Part shown: piece after piece, positions 25,461 through 33,734 of the stretch
Numbering within the stretch: the stretch's first letter is position 1
Layout of the letters: each line of letters begins with the position of its first letter
NCBI GenBank assembly: GCA_937901525.1
Contig: CALDHX010000017.1
Location: 1 to 55,465 of the forward strand
DNA: 55,465 nt
Source of the DNA: an uncultured Bacteroidales bacterium
Lineage (GTDB): Bacteria > Bacteroidota > Bacteroidia > Bacteroidales > P3
Direction: 5' to 3'
Position numbers and translations under genes: made by a program
Notes under the pieces: generated by a model
What the model saw: the letters and a program-made list of their open reading frames with translations, nothing else
What the model was told of the DNA's origin: nothing
The model's database searches: none

Positions 25461-25555
25461 GCTTTTTTTTTCTTTGTTTTTTTCAAAAAAAGTAAAGAAA
25501 AAATTTGAAAAATCAAAGAAAAAATTTATTTTTGCAAAGAAAAATTTTTGCTAAT
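25451..25555. repeat. 21-bp phased repeat array H
   Basis: Units begin at 25451 (CAAAA), 25472 (CTTTG), 25493 (TAAAG), 25514 (CAAAG) and 25535 (CAAAG), each exactly 21 nt apart. The first unit covers the end and stop codon of the thiamine pyrophosphokinase gene. Inverted CTTTG and CAAAG units can fold into an A/T-rich stem-loop that may end the operon. Confidence 0.8.
25504..25534 (+). promoter_or_regulatory. Promoter of the T9SS-cargo gene, inside repeat array H
   Basis: TTTG at 25504-25507, 19 nt, TATTTTTG at 25527-25534. The predicted leader RNA is about 158 nt and holds a 16-codon ORF (25560-25610) and a strong hairpin (25611-25643). Confidence 0.5.
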
Positions 25556-25559
25556 CATT

Positions 25560-25610
25560 ATGAGCATTATCTATATCCAAATTCTTGGAAAAAATAACTT
25601 CATAGTATAA
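25560..25610 (+). other. Short upstream ORF in the leader of the T9SS-cargo gene
   Basis: A 16-codon ORF (MSIIYIQILGKNNFIV) starts about 20 nt after the predicted transcription start; its stop codon abuts the hairpin at 25611. It could be translated for regulation or be chance. Confidence 0.25.
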
Positions 25611-25643
25611 GGAGGTTTGTTTAGTCTGATTGTACAAACCTCC
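25611..25643 (+). other. Strong stem-loop in a 5' leader
   Basis: Perfect 10-bp stem GGAGGTTTGT / ACAAACCTCC with a 13-nt loop, followed by GAAAAATAAC rather than a T-run, so it is not a standard terminator. Lies 55 nt before the ATG at 25699. Confidence 0.6.
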
Positions 25644-25698
25644 GAAAAATAACAGCAAACAATATTCCGTAATTTTTTAATAAATAAAATTTTAAGAT

Positions 25699-26787
25699 AT
25701 GCTAAAAAAATTAAGTTTAGTATTTTTAATTGTGATTTTGCAAGTTCCTATTACCTTAAAAGCACAATTAGATACACTTCGTTTAAGTAATGAATATATA
25801 GAACGATATATTTATCCACCAATAATAGATCCTATTGGCTATCCAAGTAGAGAAGTTAATATTTATGATTTACAAGGAAATGTATTAAATAATTTAATGG
25901 ATAATCAATTTAATAGAATATGGTCTATTGCTCAAAGGTATGAAGTTGATGAAGGAGATAGTGTAACAATAAATGGAATGGCTTTTGCTATTGTTAATAT
26001 CTCTGACTATGACACAATAAAAGTTTCTATTTGGGATAAATATTTAGCAACAGAATTATATACACAATATTTTATTGCTGGAAATGACATGTTCGGTATA
26101 ACAGAAGTGCAACCATATCTTGAATGTATTTTTGATGATACTATAACTTTATATGAAGATTATTATGTTTCGCTAAGTTCTCTTGATTCAATATTTGATC
26201 CAAATGATTTTTCTCTTAAATTTACTGTTCCTTTTTTATTTTTTGAAGAATATGCTTTAAATTACCAAAGAATACAAGAAGGTTTTATTGTGCCATACGG
26301 CGTAAGTACAAAATATAGACCATACGTACAATTTTCAGGTGAACCTAATGCAAGAGGTTGGATACATGTTGATGATGTAGACTGGTTAGGAGATTATTTT
26401 TCTTATGAAGATATTGCAAGATATGATCATACTCTAAGAGATATGTACACAGGCGATACAACGGTTTATGCTCCTTTGGGAATATGTCCTATTATGTTTG
26501 TTGAAGATACTACTAATTCTGATACGACAAGCGGTTTGACTTCTGTTTTTCTTTCAGAAGAGAGCGTAGAACTCTATCCTAATCCTGCAAGTGATGAATT
26601 AAATATTTCTTGTGATTACAATATTTTAGAAATAGAGGTGTTTGATGCCTTGAATCGTTTGATTGAAAGAAAGAATACAAACTCTAAGACAATGCAAATA
26701 GATGTTTCGCAATACAAATCAGGAACATATATCCTTAGAATTAAGACCGAAAAAGGAAAGATTGATAAGAAATTTATCGTAAACTAA
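25699..26787 (+). CDS. Secreted protein with type IX secretion sorting domain
   Basis: 362 residues. The signal peptide (LSLVFLIVILQVPITLKAQ) targets the Sec system. The C-terminal 80 residues (VELYPNPASDELNIS, IEVFDALNRLIER, VSQYKSGTYILRIKTEKG, KKFIVN) form a type A T9SS sorting domain. The central 260 residues match no family I recognise; they are rich in aromatic and acidic residues and look like beta-sandwich modules. Expected to be secreted or fixed to the cell surface. Single-gene unit with a long structured leader; convergent terminator at 26793-26825. Confidence 0.83.
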   Translation: MLKKLSLVFLIVILQVPITLKAQLDTLRLSNEYIERYIYPPIIDPIGYPSREVNIYDLQGNVLNNLMDNQFNRIWSIAQRYEVDEGDSVTINGMAFAIVNISDYDTIKVSIWDKYLATELYTQYFIAGNDMFGITEVQPYLECIFDDTITLYEDYYVSLSSLDSIFDPNDFSLKFTVPFLFFEEYALNYQRIQEGFIVPYGVSTKYRPYVQFSGEPNARGWIHVDDVDWLGDYFSYEDIARYDHTLRDMYTGDTTVYAPLGICPIMFVEDTTNSDTTSGLTSVFLSEESVELYPNPASDELNISCDYNILEIEVFDALNRLIERKNTNSKTMQIDVSQYKSGTYILRIKTEKGKIDKKFIVN

Positions 26788-26792
26788 CAAAA

Positions 26793-26825
26793 AGAAAAAG
26801 CAACCTTGTTTGGTTGCTTTTTTTT
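26793..26825. terminator. Bidirectional terminator
   Basis: AGCAACC / GGTTGCT stem with a 6-nt loop, A-rich on the left and T-rich on the right, between the T9SS cargo (+) and YitT (-). Confidence 0.75.
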
Positions 26826-26830
26826 ATTGA

Positions 26831-27799
26831 TTAAATTTTTCTTCTTTGTTTGCTTTTCTTGCTCATCCAAAGACCGTAAACTTCGCTTACATTACCTGCT
26901 GTAACGAAAGCATCAATTTTTTCTTCATCTATTAGTTTCATCAATCTTGTAAACTCATCTTTGTTAAGCAAGACTTCAATTTCTATTTTCTTTTCTTGAC
27001 TATATCCACCTATTACTTCGTAAAGAGTAACTCCTCTTACTAAATCCTTAACAATAAACTCTCTTAGGCGTTCGTGTTGTGAAGAAATAATGCACACACG
27101 CTTTTTGTTGTTTAAGCCAGCTGTGAAATAATCTATCACAAGTCCGTTAATCCATGTGCCAATCAAACCAATAACAACCATGTGGAAAGGATTGATAGCA
27201 AAAGCTGTGCAACAAATTATTGCACCTGCGACAGAAACGGAAGCACCTATGTCAAAATGTAAATATTTGTTTACAATCTTGGCTAAAATGTCAAGTCCAC
27301 CTGTTGAAGCGTTGATACGGAAAAGCACAGTCTGTGCAGCACTCAAAAGAAGTACGAAACAACAAAGGTCAAACCAAATATCTCCCATGATAGAAGGGAT
27401 TGCACCGCCTTCTCTTATGAAGTTTTCGTATGGAAAGTATGTTTCCAAAACGCTAATCATTGGTCCGAGAATTAAAGCTGTGTAAACAGTTTTTAAACCA
27501 AACTCTTTACCGATAAGGAAGTAGGCTAAAATCAACAGAATTGCATTAATCACAAAAATAACTGTTGAAACAGGTAAAGGCATTCCAAATAATTGTTCTG
27601 AAACTCCACTTATCACAATTGATAAACCTGAGATTGTTCCGATAATCAATTTACTTGGAACCAAAAAGTAATAAACTGCACATGCAGTAACCATCATTCC
27701 GACAGTCATAATAAGCAATTCTACCCAAAACTTGGAAGTTTTAAGCACGTCTGCTACAATTTTTAAATTAGTTGAAAGTTTTTGTTTTATATCTGCCAT
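26831..27799 (-). CDS. YitT-family membrane protein (DUF161 + DUF2179)
   Basis: 322 residues. Six hydrophobic segments occupy roughly residues 28-220, with the repeated YitT motifs PSKLIIGTISGLSIVISG and INASTGGLDILAKIV. A cytoplasmic DUF2179 domain follows (KRVCIISSQHERLREFI through VTAGNVSEVYGLW). The family is broad and its transport substrate is unsettled. A -7 element lies at 27821-27828 on the minus strand. Confidence 0.9.
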   Translation of the reverse strand: MADIKQKLSTNLKIVADVLKTSKFWVELLIMTVGMMVTACAVYYFLVPSKLIIGTISGLSIVISGVSEQLFGMPLPVSTVIFVINAILLILAYFLIGKEFGLKTVYTALILGPMISVLETYFPYENFIREGGAIPSIMGDIWFDLCCFVLLLSAAQTVLFRINASTGGLDILAKIVNKYLHFDIGASVSVAGAIICCTAFAINPFHMVVIGLIGTWINGLVIDYFTAGLNNKKRVCIISSQHERLREFIVKDLVRGVTLYEVIGGYSQEKKIEIEVLLNKDEFTRLMKLIDEEKIDAFVTAGNVSEVYGLWMSKKSKQRRKI

Positions 27800-27820
27800 A
27801 AATATTTAAATTTTTCTTTG

Positions 27821-27828
27821 CAAAAGTA
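27821..27828 (-). promoter_or_regulatory. -7 element of the YitT gene
   Basis: TACTTTTG on the minus strand, 22 nt before the ATG at 27799; no clear -33 TTTG. Confidence 0.45.
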
Positions 27829-27863
27829 CGAACATTTCTTTGTTCTAAGAAAATATTTTTTGA

Positions 27864-28412
27864 TTAAATTGTTTCGTTGTATGCTTTGTTTAAACGATTC
27901 ATCGCTTCTATCAATTTATAGAAATAAAAGTATGTTAGAATTGCAGGTACTCCGCCAGAGATTGATGCCATGTTTTCTTCAACTCCACAAAATTGTAAAA
28001 TAATTATTATTGAATAAACTGCAACCAAAGGAACAACAAAATATGTTACAAATGTAGATGCTCCAAATTTATAATTCACTTCTCTTCTTTTTAATTCTTT
28101 TCCTATTCTATCTGAGATTCCAAACAACCAAATAAAGAGAAAAATTGTTAAAGCAAAGAGTAAAACAAAAGAAATCTTTGTTATAATCATTGATTTTACA
28201 AAGAATCCTAATGCAAAAAGCAAACCTGCTCCTATAAGCATAAGCCACAGATATATATAATTAAAGGTTTTCTTTCCGTCTTGTGCTACAATATTGATTT
28301 CTTTTGACATTTTTGAAAGCATAAATGCTTGATAGATATGCATTGTTATAATATCAAGCAAGACATACATAGGAAAACTCCTATCGGTAGGTAATTTTTG
28401 TTTTTCTTCCAT
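27864..28412 (-). CDS. DUF4234-like four-helix membrane protein
   Basis: 182 residues with four hydrophobic segments. The start PMYVLLDIITMHIYQAFMLS followed by KEINIVAQDGKK resembles the DUF4234 opening (short helix, YxxY-type turn, KEIN). Function is unknown. It is transcribed away from YggS, whose promoter overlaps its 5' region, and ends 65 nt before the YitT start codon. The family assignment is tentative. Confidence 0.65.
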   Translation of the reverse strand: MEEKQKLPTDRSFPMYVLLDIITMHIYQAFMLSKMSKEINIVAQDGKKTFNYIYLWLMLIGAGLLFALGFFVKSMIITKISFVLLFALTIFLFIWLFGISDRIGKELKRREVNYKFGASTFVTYFVVPLVAVYSIIIILQFCGVEENMASISGGVPAILTYFYFYKLIEAMNRLNKAYNETI

Positions 28413-28437
28413 TGTATTATATTTTTAAATTTTTACT

Positions 28438-28445
28438 TACTTTTG
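28438..28445 (+). promoter_or_regulatory. -7 element of the YggS gene
   Basis: TACTTTTG, 27 nt before the ATG at 28472. It rules out the alternative upstream ATG at 28412. Confidence 0.5.
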
Positions 28446-28471
28446 CAAAAATAAGAAAAAAAAGGAAAAAT

Positions 28472-29152
28472 ATGTCAATTAGAGATAATATTTTAAACTA
28501 TAACAATAAGATTACGGGCAATGCGAGATTGATTGCTGTGTCAAAGACAAAGCCTGTTGAAGATTTACAAGAAGCATACGAAGCAGGACAACGTTTATTT
28601 GGTGAAAACAAGGCTTTGGAAATGAGAGATAAATATGAAATTCTTCCAAAGGATATACATTGGCACTTTATTGGTCATTTGCAAACAAATAAAGTGAAAT
28701 ACATTGCTCCTTTTGTTGAGCTGATTCATTCGGTTGATAGTCTTAATCTTTTAAAACAAATTAACAAAGAGGCTATTAAAAATAATAGAGTAATAGATTG
28801 TTTGTTGCAAATAGACATTGCTCACGAGGAAACTAAGTTTGGCTTGGAGGAAAATGAGGCTGAGGAACTTTTATTAAGTGAAGAGTTTGCTGAATTAAGG
28901 AATGTAAGAATTTGTGGGGTGATGGGTATTGGCTCTATTACTGATGATAAAGAAAAAACAAGAGGTGAATTTAAACATTTAAAAAGTGTCTTTACCGATT
29001 TTAAGGAAAGATTTTTTGTTAATTGTGATTATTTTTCTGAAATCTCAATGGGAATGTCTGACGACTTTACTATTGCTATTGAAGAGGGTGCTACATTGGT
29101 GAGAATCGGTAGTTCTATTTTTGGTGCAAGGTATTATGCTTCAAATATTTAA
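28472..29152 (+). CDS. YggS-family PLP homeostasis protein
   Basis: 226 residues. PLP-lysine K25 lies in LIAVSKTKPVEDL; GQRLFGENKALEM, HWHFIGHLQTNKV and EISMGMSDDFTIAIEEG are the family signatures (fold-type III alanine-racemase-like barrel without racemase activity). It buffers pyridoxal phosphate in the cytoplasm. Single-gene unit. Confidence 0.95.
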   Translation: MSIRDNILNYNNKITGNARLIAVSKTKPVEDLQEAYEAGQRLFGENKALEMRDKYEILPKDIHWHFIGHLQTNKVKYIAPFVELIHSVDSLNLLKQINKEAIKNNRVIDCLLQIDIAHEETKFGLEENEAEELLLSEEFAELRNVRICGVMGIGSITDDKEKTRGEFKHLKSVFTDFKERFFVNCDYFSEISMGMSDDFTIAIEEGATLVRIGSSIFGARYYASNI

Positions 29153-29206
29153 AGATTTTTTTGTTTTTTTGATTTAAAAGATTGTATTATATTGAAAATA
29201 AATTAG

Positions 29207-29214
29207 TACTTTTG
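29207..29214 (+). promoter_or_regulatory. -7 element of the DUF3276 gene
   Basis: TACTTTTG, 33 nt before the ATG at 29248. Confidence 0.45.
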
Positions 29215-29247
29215 TAAAAAAATAAAACAAAAACAAAGAGTACCGTT

Positions 29248-29595
29248 ATGGATTTTGGAGAATCAAGAGAGAGAGAAAGAGAAGATGTTTTTTCCAAAGC
29301 AGTTAAAGCAGGAAAAAGAACTTATTTTTTTGATGTAAAAGAAACTAAACAAGGCGAAAAGTATCTTACAATCACTGAAAGTAAACGTAAATTTAATGGT
29401 GATGACGGTTCTTTTTCGTATGAAAAACACAAAATATTCCTTTATAAAGAGGATTATGCTAAGTTTCAAAATGCATTAAATGGAGTAATTGAGTTTATTG
29501 AAACAGGTGTTGAACCGGTTTTTGAAGATGAAAGTGCTTTAAATGCTGTTGAAGATGAATTTAATGCAGAAATAGAAAACATTAAATTCGACTAA
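29248..29595 (+). CDS. DUF3276 / PUR-domain nucleic-acid-binding protein
   Basis: 115 residues. VFSKAVKAGKRTYFFDVKET followed by KYLTITESKRKF and HKIFLYKEDYAKF is the single PUR repeat found in Bacteroidota and spirochaetes. Homologues bind single-stranded DNA/RNA as dimers. The acidic C-terminal 25 residues are probably disordered. Single gene ended by the terminator at 29622-29653, just before the par operon. Confidence 0.88.
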   Translation: MDFGESREREREDVFSKAVKAGKRTYFFDVKETKQGEKYLTITESKRKFNGDDGSFSYEKHKIFLYKEDYAKFQNALNGVIEFIETGVEPVFEDESALNAVEDEFNAEIENIKFD

Positions 29596-29621
29596 CTTAA
29601 TTAAATTGATAATAGTTTAAG

Positions 29622-29653
29622 AAAGCTGCTTTTTTGCTTAGCAGCTTTTTTTT
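29622..29653 (+). terminator. Rho-independent terminator
   Basis: AAAGCTGC (29622-29629) / GCAGCTTT (29641-29648) with an 11-nt loop and a T-run. Confidence 0.8.
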
Positions 29654-29673
29654 GCAAGAAAAACAAAATATAA

Positions 29674-30450
29674 ATGGGTAAAGTAATAGCTATTGCAAAT
29701 CAAAAAGGTGGTGTAGGAAAAACAACTACTGCTATCAATTTAAGTGCTGCTCTTGCAATATTGGAAAAGAAGACTTTATTGATAGATGCTGATCCGCAAG
29801 CAAATGCGTCATCAGGAGTTGGTGTTGAACAAGAAGATGTAAAACATTCTGTTTATGATTGTTTAATAAATGGCATTGATATAAAAGATGCTATTGTAAG
29901 CACTTCTACTCCAAACTTGGATTTATTGCCTGCAAGCATTGACCTTGTAGGTGCAGAAGTTGAATTACCTAAAATAGAAGAAAGAGAAGAGGTTCTTAAA
30001 AAAGCTATCGCACCTATAAGAGATGAATATGATTATATCATAATTGATTGTTCTCCTTCTTTGGGTTTAGTAACAATAAATGCCTTTACCGCTTCAAATA
30101 GTGTTGTTATTCCTGTACAATGTCAATACTTTGCCTTAGAGGGCTTAGGAAAATTATTAAATACAATTAAAATTGTACAAAATAGACTTAACACTGAATT
30201 GCAAATTGAAGGAATATTGCTTACAATGCTTGATGCAAGATTAAGATTGAATCGTCAAGTTGCAGAAGATGTACGTCATCACTTTAAACAAATTGTCTTT
30301 GATACATTAATATACAATAATGTTAAATTAGCAGAAGCTCCAAGTCATGGACAAAGTGTGATAATGTATGATGCAAGCTCAACAGGTGCGATTAATTATA
30401 TGAATCTTGCTAACGAAATAATAGAAAAGAACTCTTCTGAAATAAATTAA
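29674..30450 (+). CDS. parA: Chromosome partitioning ATPase ParA/Soj
   Basis: 258 residues. The deviant Walker A KGGVGKTT is at 11-18, LLIDADPQANASSG follows, Walker B is YIIIDCSPSLGLVTINA, and the PVQCQYFALEGLGKLLNTI motif is typical of chromosomal Soj. It forms nucleoid gradients that move ParB-parS complexes. First in parA-parB-DUF5683-hutI with short gaps (15-17 nt). Confidence 0.96.
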   Translation: MGKVIAIANQKGGVGKTTTAINLSAALAILEKKTLLIDADPQANASSGVGVEQEDVKHSVYDCLINGIDIKDAIVSTSTPNLDLLPASIDLVGAEVELPKIEEREEVLKKAIAPIRDEYDYIIIDCSPSLGLVTINAFTASNSVVIPVQCQYFALEGLGKLLNTIKIVQNRLNTELQIEGILLTMLDARLRLNRQVAEDVRHHFKQIVFDTLIYNNVKLAEAPSHGQSVIMYDASSTGAINYMNLANEIIEKNSSEIN

Positions 30451-30465
30451 AATTGGAAAATTAAT

Positions 30466-31350
30466 ATGGCGATAAAAAAAACTCCTGCATTAGGAAAAGG
30501 TTTAGAAGCTCTACTTGGAAATATTGACACTAAAAACACAGCAGATAAAAACATTAGTTCAGTTACAGCTGAGTTGTGCTATATTCCTATTGACAAAATA
30601 GAACCAAATCCTGACCAACCGAGAAAAGAATTTGATCAAACAGCATTAAACGAACTCGCTCAATCAATAAAAGAAAGCGGAGTAATTGTCCCTATTACAG
30701 TTAAAAAAGAAAACGATAAATATATATTAATTGCAGGCGAAAGACGTTATCGTGCAAGTAAGATTGCAAACCTAAAAGAAATACCTGCATACATAAAAAT
30801 AGCCACCAAACAAGAAATAATGGAAATGGCTTTGGTGGAAAACATACAAAGAGAAGACCTTAACGCAATAGAAATAGCTCTTTCCTTAAAAGCATTAATA
30901 GAAGAATGTAATATCACTCAAGAAAAAATGAGTGAACGTATAGGAAAGAGCCGTTCAACAATAACTAATCATTTAAGATTATTGAAACTTCCTGCTGATG
31001 TACAATTAGCTCTTCGTAATAATCAAATTTCAATGGGACATGCACGTTCATTAATTAGTTTAGAAGATGAATATGCTCAAATAAACATTGTAAAAGATAT
31101 TATTGAAAAAGATCTTTCTGTAAGACAAGTAGAACAAATTGTAAACAGATTGAAAAACGAAGAAAAACCACAACCAAAGAAAAAAGAAAAGAAAGCACTT
31201 CCTGATTTTCATAAAACAAAACAAGACAATCTAATAAAGAAATTGGAAACCGATATTGAAATCACACGTTCACAAAGAGGAAAGGGAGCTATTACCATAT
31301 CTTTTAAAAACGATGCTGATTTTGAAAGGATTATTTCCTTATTAGAATGA
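30466..31350 (+). CDS. parB: Chromosome partitioning protein ParB
   Basis: 294 residues. The start KTPALGKGLEALLG gives the ParA-stimulating N-terminus. The CTPase/ParB domain has NPDQPRKEFD, the GERRYRAS box and the ENIQREDLNAIE box. A helix-turn-helix (SERIGKSRSTITNHLRLLKL) binds parS, and a C-terminal dimer domain closes the protein. No canonical parS was found in this window. Confidence 0.96.
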   Translation: MAIKKTPALGKGLEALLGNIDTKNTADKNISSVTAELCYIPIDKIEPNPDQPRKEFDQTALNELAQSIKESGVIVPITVKKENDKYILIAGERRYRASKIANLKEIPAYIKIATKQEIMEMALVENIQREDLNAIEIALSLKALIEECNITQEKMSERIGKSRSTITNHLRLLKLPADVQLALRNNQISMGHARSLISLEDEYAQINIVKDIIEKDLSVRQVEQIVNRLKNEEKPQPKKKEKKALPDFHKTKQDNLIKKLETDIEITRSQRGKGAITISFKNDADFERIISLLE

Positions 31351-31367
31351 TATTAATCTAAATAAAT

Positions 31368-31898
31368 ATGAAAAAGACCCTTATATTTTTGATATACTTA
31401 TGTATTTCTTTTTCGTGTTTATTTGCCCAAAATACAGAAAAACAACATTCCGCTAAAAGAGCAAGCACTTTATCTGCAATTCTTCCGGGAGCAGGACAAG
31501 TTTATAACAAACAAGCATGGAAGATTCCTATAATATATGCAGGAGCTGGTGCTGTAACATATTTTGCTGTTACAAATTACAATAATGCCATAAAATTCAA
31601 ACAAGAATATTACAATAGAATTGAAGGTAATACCTCAGATTTACTTGCTGACTACACAAAATATAGTGATGAAAGCATTTTATCTCTCTATGATGCCTAC
31701 AATAAAAACTTTCAATTAAGCATTGTAATAGGCGCTGCTGTTTACCTTTTGAATATTATAGACGCAATGGTTTATGGACATCTTTACGAATTTAACATTG
31801 ATGACAATTTAAGTGCAAAGATAACGCCATATTATTTACCTCCTACCATATTAAATACACATCAAATAGGATTAAATTTAAGCATAAAAATAAAATAA
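31368..31898 (+). CDS. DUF5683 membrane-associated protein
   Basis: 176 residues with a signal peptide (FLIYLCISFSCLFAQ). The DUF5683 core is RASTLSAILPGAGQVYNKQA followed by YAGAGAVTYFAVTNYNNA. A second hydrophobic stretch lies at LSIVIGAAVYLLNIIDAM. The family follows parB in many Bacteroidota, which suggests a link to chromosome segregation or cell division, but no mechanism is known to me. Confidence 0.85.
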   Translation: MKKTLIFLIYLCISFSCLFAQNTEKQHSAKRASTLSAILPGAGQVYNKQAWKIPIIYAGAGAVTYFAVTNYNNAIKFKQEYYNRIEGNTSDLLADYTKYSDESILSLYDAYNKNFQLSIVIGAAVYLLNIIDAMVYGHLYEFNIDDNLSAKITPYYLPPTILNTHQIGLNLSIKIK

Positions 31899-31911
31899 AA
31901 AAGATAAAACA

Positions 31912-33147
31912 ATGAGAACACTTATTACTAACATCAAAAGTTTAGTTCAAGTAGAAGAAAATAAAAGAATAGCCGTTTGTGGTGAAGAAATGTCAAAACT
32001 AAACTGCATTGATAATGCCTTCCTTATAATAGAAGAAGACAAAATAGTTGATTTTGGAAAAATGGAAGACTTGAATCAAACAAATGCAGAAAAGATTATA
32101 GATGCAAAAAATCGCTTTGTTTTACCTTCATTTTGTGATTCACACACACATTTAGTTTATGCAGGTTCAAGAGAAATTGAATATATAGACAAAATAAAAG
32201 GGTTAAGTTATGAAGAGATAGCAAAACGTGGAGGAGGAATACTAAATTCTGCAAAACGTCTTCAAGAAACAAGCGAAGAAGAATTGTTTGAAGACGCAAT
32301 GCAACGTTTAGAAGAAATAGCATCATACGGAACAGGAGCAGTTGAAATAAAATCAGGATACGGACTTACAACTCAGGCTGAATTAAAGATGTTAAGAGTT
32401 ATAAAAAGATTAAAAGAAAACTCTCCTTTAACAATAAAAGCAAACTTTTTAGGCGCTCACGGTGTACCAATGGAATATCGTGGAAGACAAAGTGAATTTG
32501 TAGATTTAGTTATCAATGAAATGATACCACTTGTTGTAAAGGAAAACCTTGCAGACTTTATTGATGTATTTTGCGACACGGGATTCTTTACAGTAGAAGA
32601 AACAGATAGAATGTTATTTGCAGGAATGCAAAACGGATTGATTCCAAAAATTCACGCAAACGAATTAGATTACTCGGGAGGCATTCAAGTAGGGGTAAAA
32701 TACAATGCTTTATCAGTAGATCACCTTGAATGTGTAGGAGAAAAAGAAATAGAATGTTTAAAAGCCTCACAAACAATGCCGACAATTCTACCAGGAGCAG
32801 CATTTTTCTTAAATATGCCATATTCACCTGCAAGAAAAATGATACAAGCAGGACTTCCTATTGCAATGGCTTCTGATTTTAATCCAGGATCTTCACCAAG
32901 TGGAAATATGCAAATGGTATTAACTTTCGCATGTGTTAATTATAAACTAACTCCACAAGAAGCAATAAATGCAACAACAATAAACTCTGCTTACGCAATG
33001 GGAATAAGCGATACACATGGTTCGATTGCACGAGGTAAAAAAGCGAACTTCTATATCACAAAAGACATTCCAACAATAGAATACATACCTTATTACTATG
33101 GAACTAATAAGGTAGATAGAATATTCCTAAACGGAAAAGAACAATAG
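31912..33147 (+). CDS. hutI: Imidazolonepropionase
   Basis: 411 residues, the standard length. An amidohydrolase that opens the imidazolone ring in histidine degradation. Metal and substrate motifs are DSHTHLVYAGSREIE, ANFLGAHGVP, KIHANELDYSGG, VDHLECV and ASDFNPGSSPSGNM. No hutH, hutU or hutG/ftcD is within the window, and the gene appears to be the last of the par operon, 14 nt after DUF5683. The rest of the pathway must be elsewhere if it is active. Confidence 0.94.
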   Translation: MRTLITNIKSLVQVEENKRIAVCGEEMSKLNCIDNAFLIIEEDKIVDFGKMEDLNQTNAEKIIDAKNRFVLPSFCDSHTHLVYAGSREIEYIDKIKGLSYEEIAKRGGGILNSAKRLQETSEEELFEDAMQRLEEIASYGTGAVEIKSGYGLTTQAELKMLRVIKRLKENSPLTIKANFLGAHGVPMEYRGRQSEFVDLVINEMIPLVVKENLADFIDVFCDTGFFTVEETDRMLFAGMQNGLIPKIHANELDYSGGIQVGVKYNALSVDHLECVGEKEIECLKASQTMPTILPGAAFFLNMPYSPARKMIQAGLPIAMASDFNPGSSPSGNMQMVLTFACVNYKLTPQEAINATTINSAYAMGISDTHGSIARGKKANFYITKDIPTIEYIPYYYGTNKVDRIFLNGKEQ

Positions 33148-33158
33148 AAGAATTAACT

Positions 33159-33734
33159 TTATTTTTTCTTTTTCTTTTGAACAGAAAAGCCAAAGAATCC
33201 TAATTGTTCTCCAACAGAGTAATACTTACCGTGGGAATAAGTCATAAGTTTAGCGGATTGTAAATCAAACAGTCCGCTTTCTTTATTTATATACCTTTCA
33301 TCGGCATGCACCCCAACAACATTTGCAATAAACATATCGTGAGTACCCAACTCCTTTATCTCAACAACCTTGCATTCTATACACAAAGGACTTTCCTTTA
33401 TCATAGGAGCAGAAATATTAGGAGCTTTTTCTGGTGTAAGACTCATCTCTTTAAATTTATTTACATCTTTTCCAGATTTAACTCCACACCAATCGGTTTG
33501 TTTTGCAAGATTTTCTGTTGTTAAATTCAAAACAAACTCCCTTGTTCGAGAAATAATAGAGTGTGAATGTCTTGATTTTCTCAAACTAATATAACACATA
33601 GGAGGGTCAGAGCAAATAGTACCCGTCCAAGCAACAGTTGCAATATTATATTCCTCAGGGTTTTCGCCACAACTCACCATTAAAGCAGGCAAAGGGTATA
33701 TCATAGTACCAGGTTTAAAGCTCACTCTACTCAT
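33159..33734 (-). CDS. Flavin reductase family protein
   Basis: 191 residues. The FMN-binding split barrel is seen in MIYPLPALMVSCGENPEEYN, IATVAWTGTICSDPPMCYIS, TREFVLNLTTENLA and ECKVVEIKELGTHDMFIANV. It would reduce or bind FMN; the electron donor and partner are unknown. Ends in a run of lysines. Last gene of trmH-tex-OMP-coaD-flavin reductase; its start overlaps coaD by 8 nt. It converges on hutI with only 11 nt between stops and no clear hairpin. Confidence 0.88.
   Translation of the reverse strand: MSRVSFKPGTMIYPLPALMVSCGENPEEYNIATVAWTGTICSDPPMCYISLRKSRHSHSIISRTREFVLNLTTENLAKQTDWCGVKSGKDVNKFKEMSLTPEKAPNISAPMIKESPLCIECKVVEIKELGTHDMFIANVVGVHADERYINKESGLFDLQSAKLMTYSHGKYYSVGEQLGFFGFSVQKKKKK

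Noticed and set aside
29596..33147. parS centromere near parAB
   Set aside because: No match to the TGTTTCACGTGAAACA-type palindrome was found by eye here or elsewhere in the window; AACGTGAAA at 4425 is only a partial half site inside a coding region.
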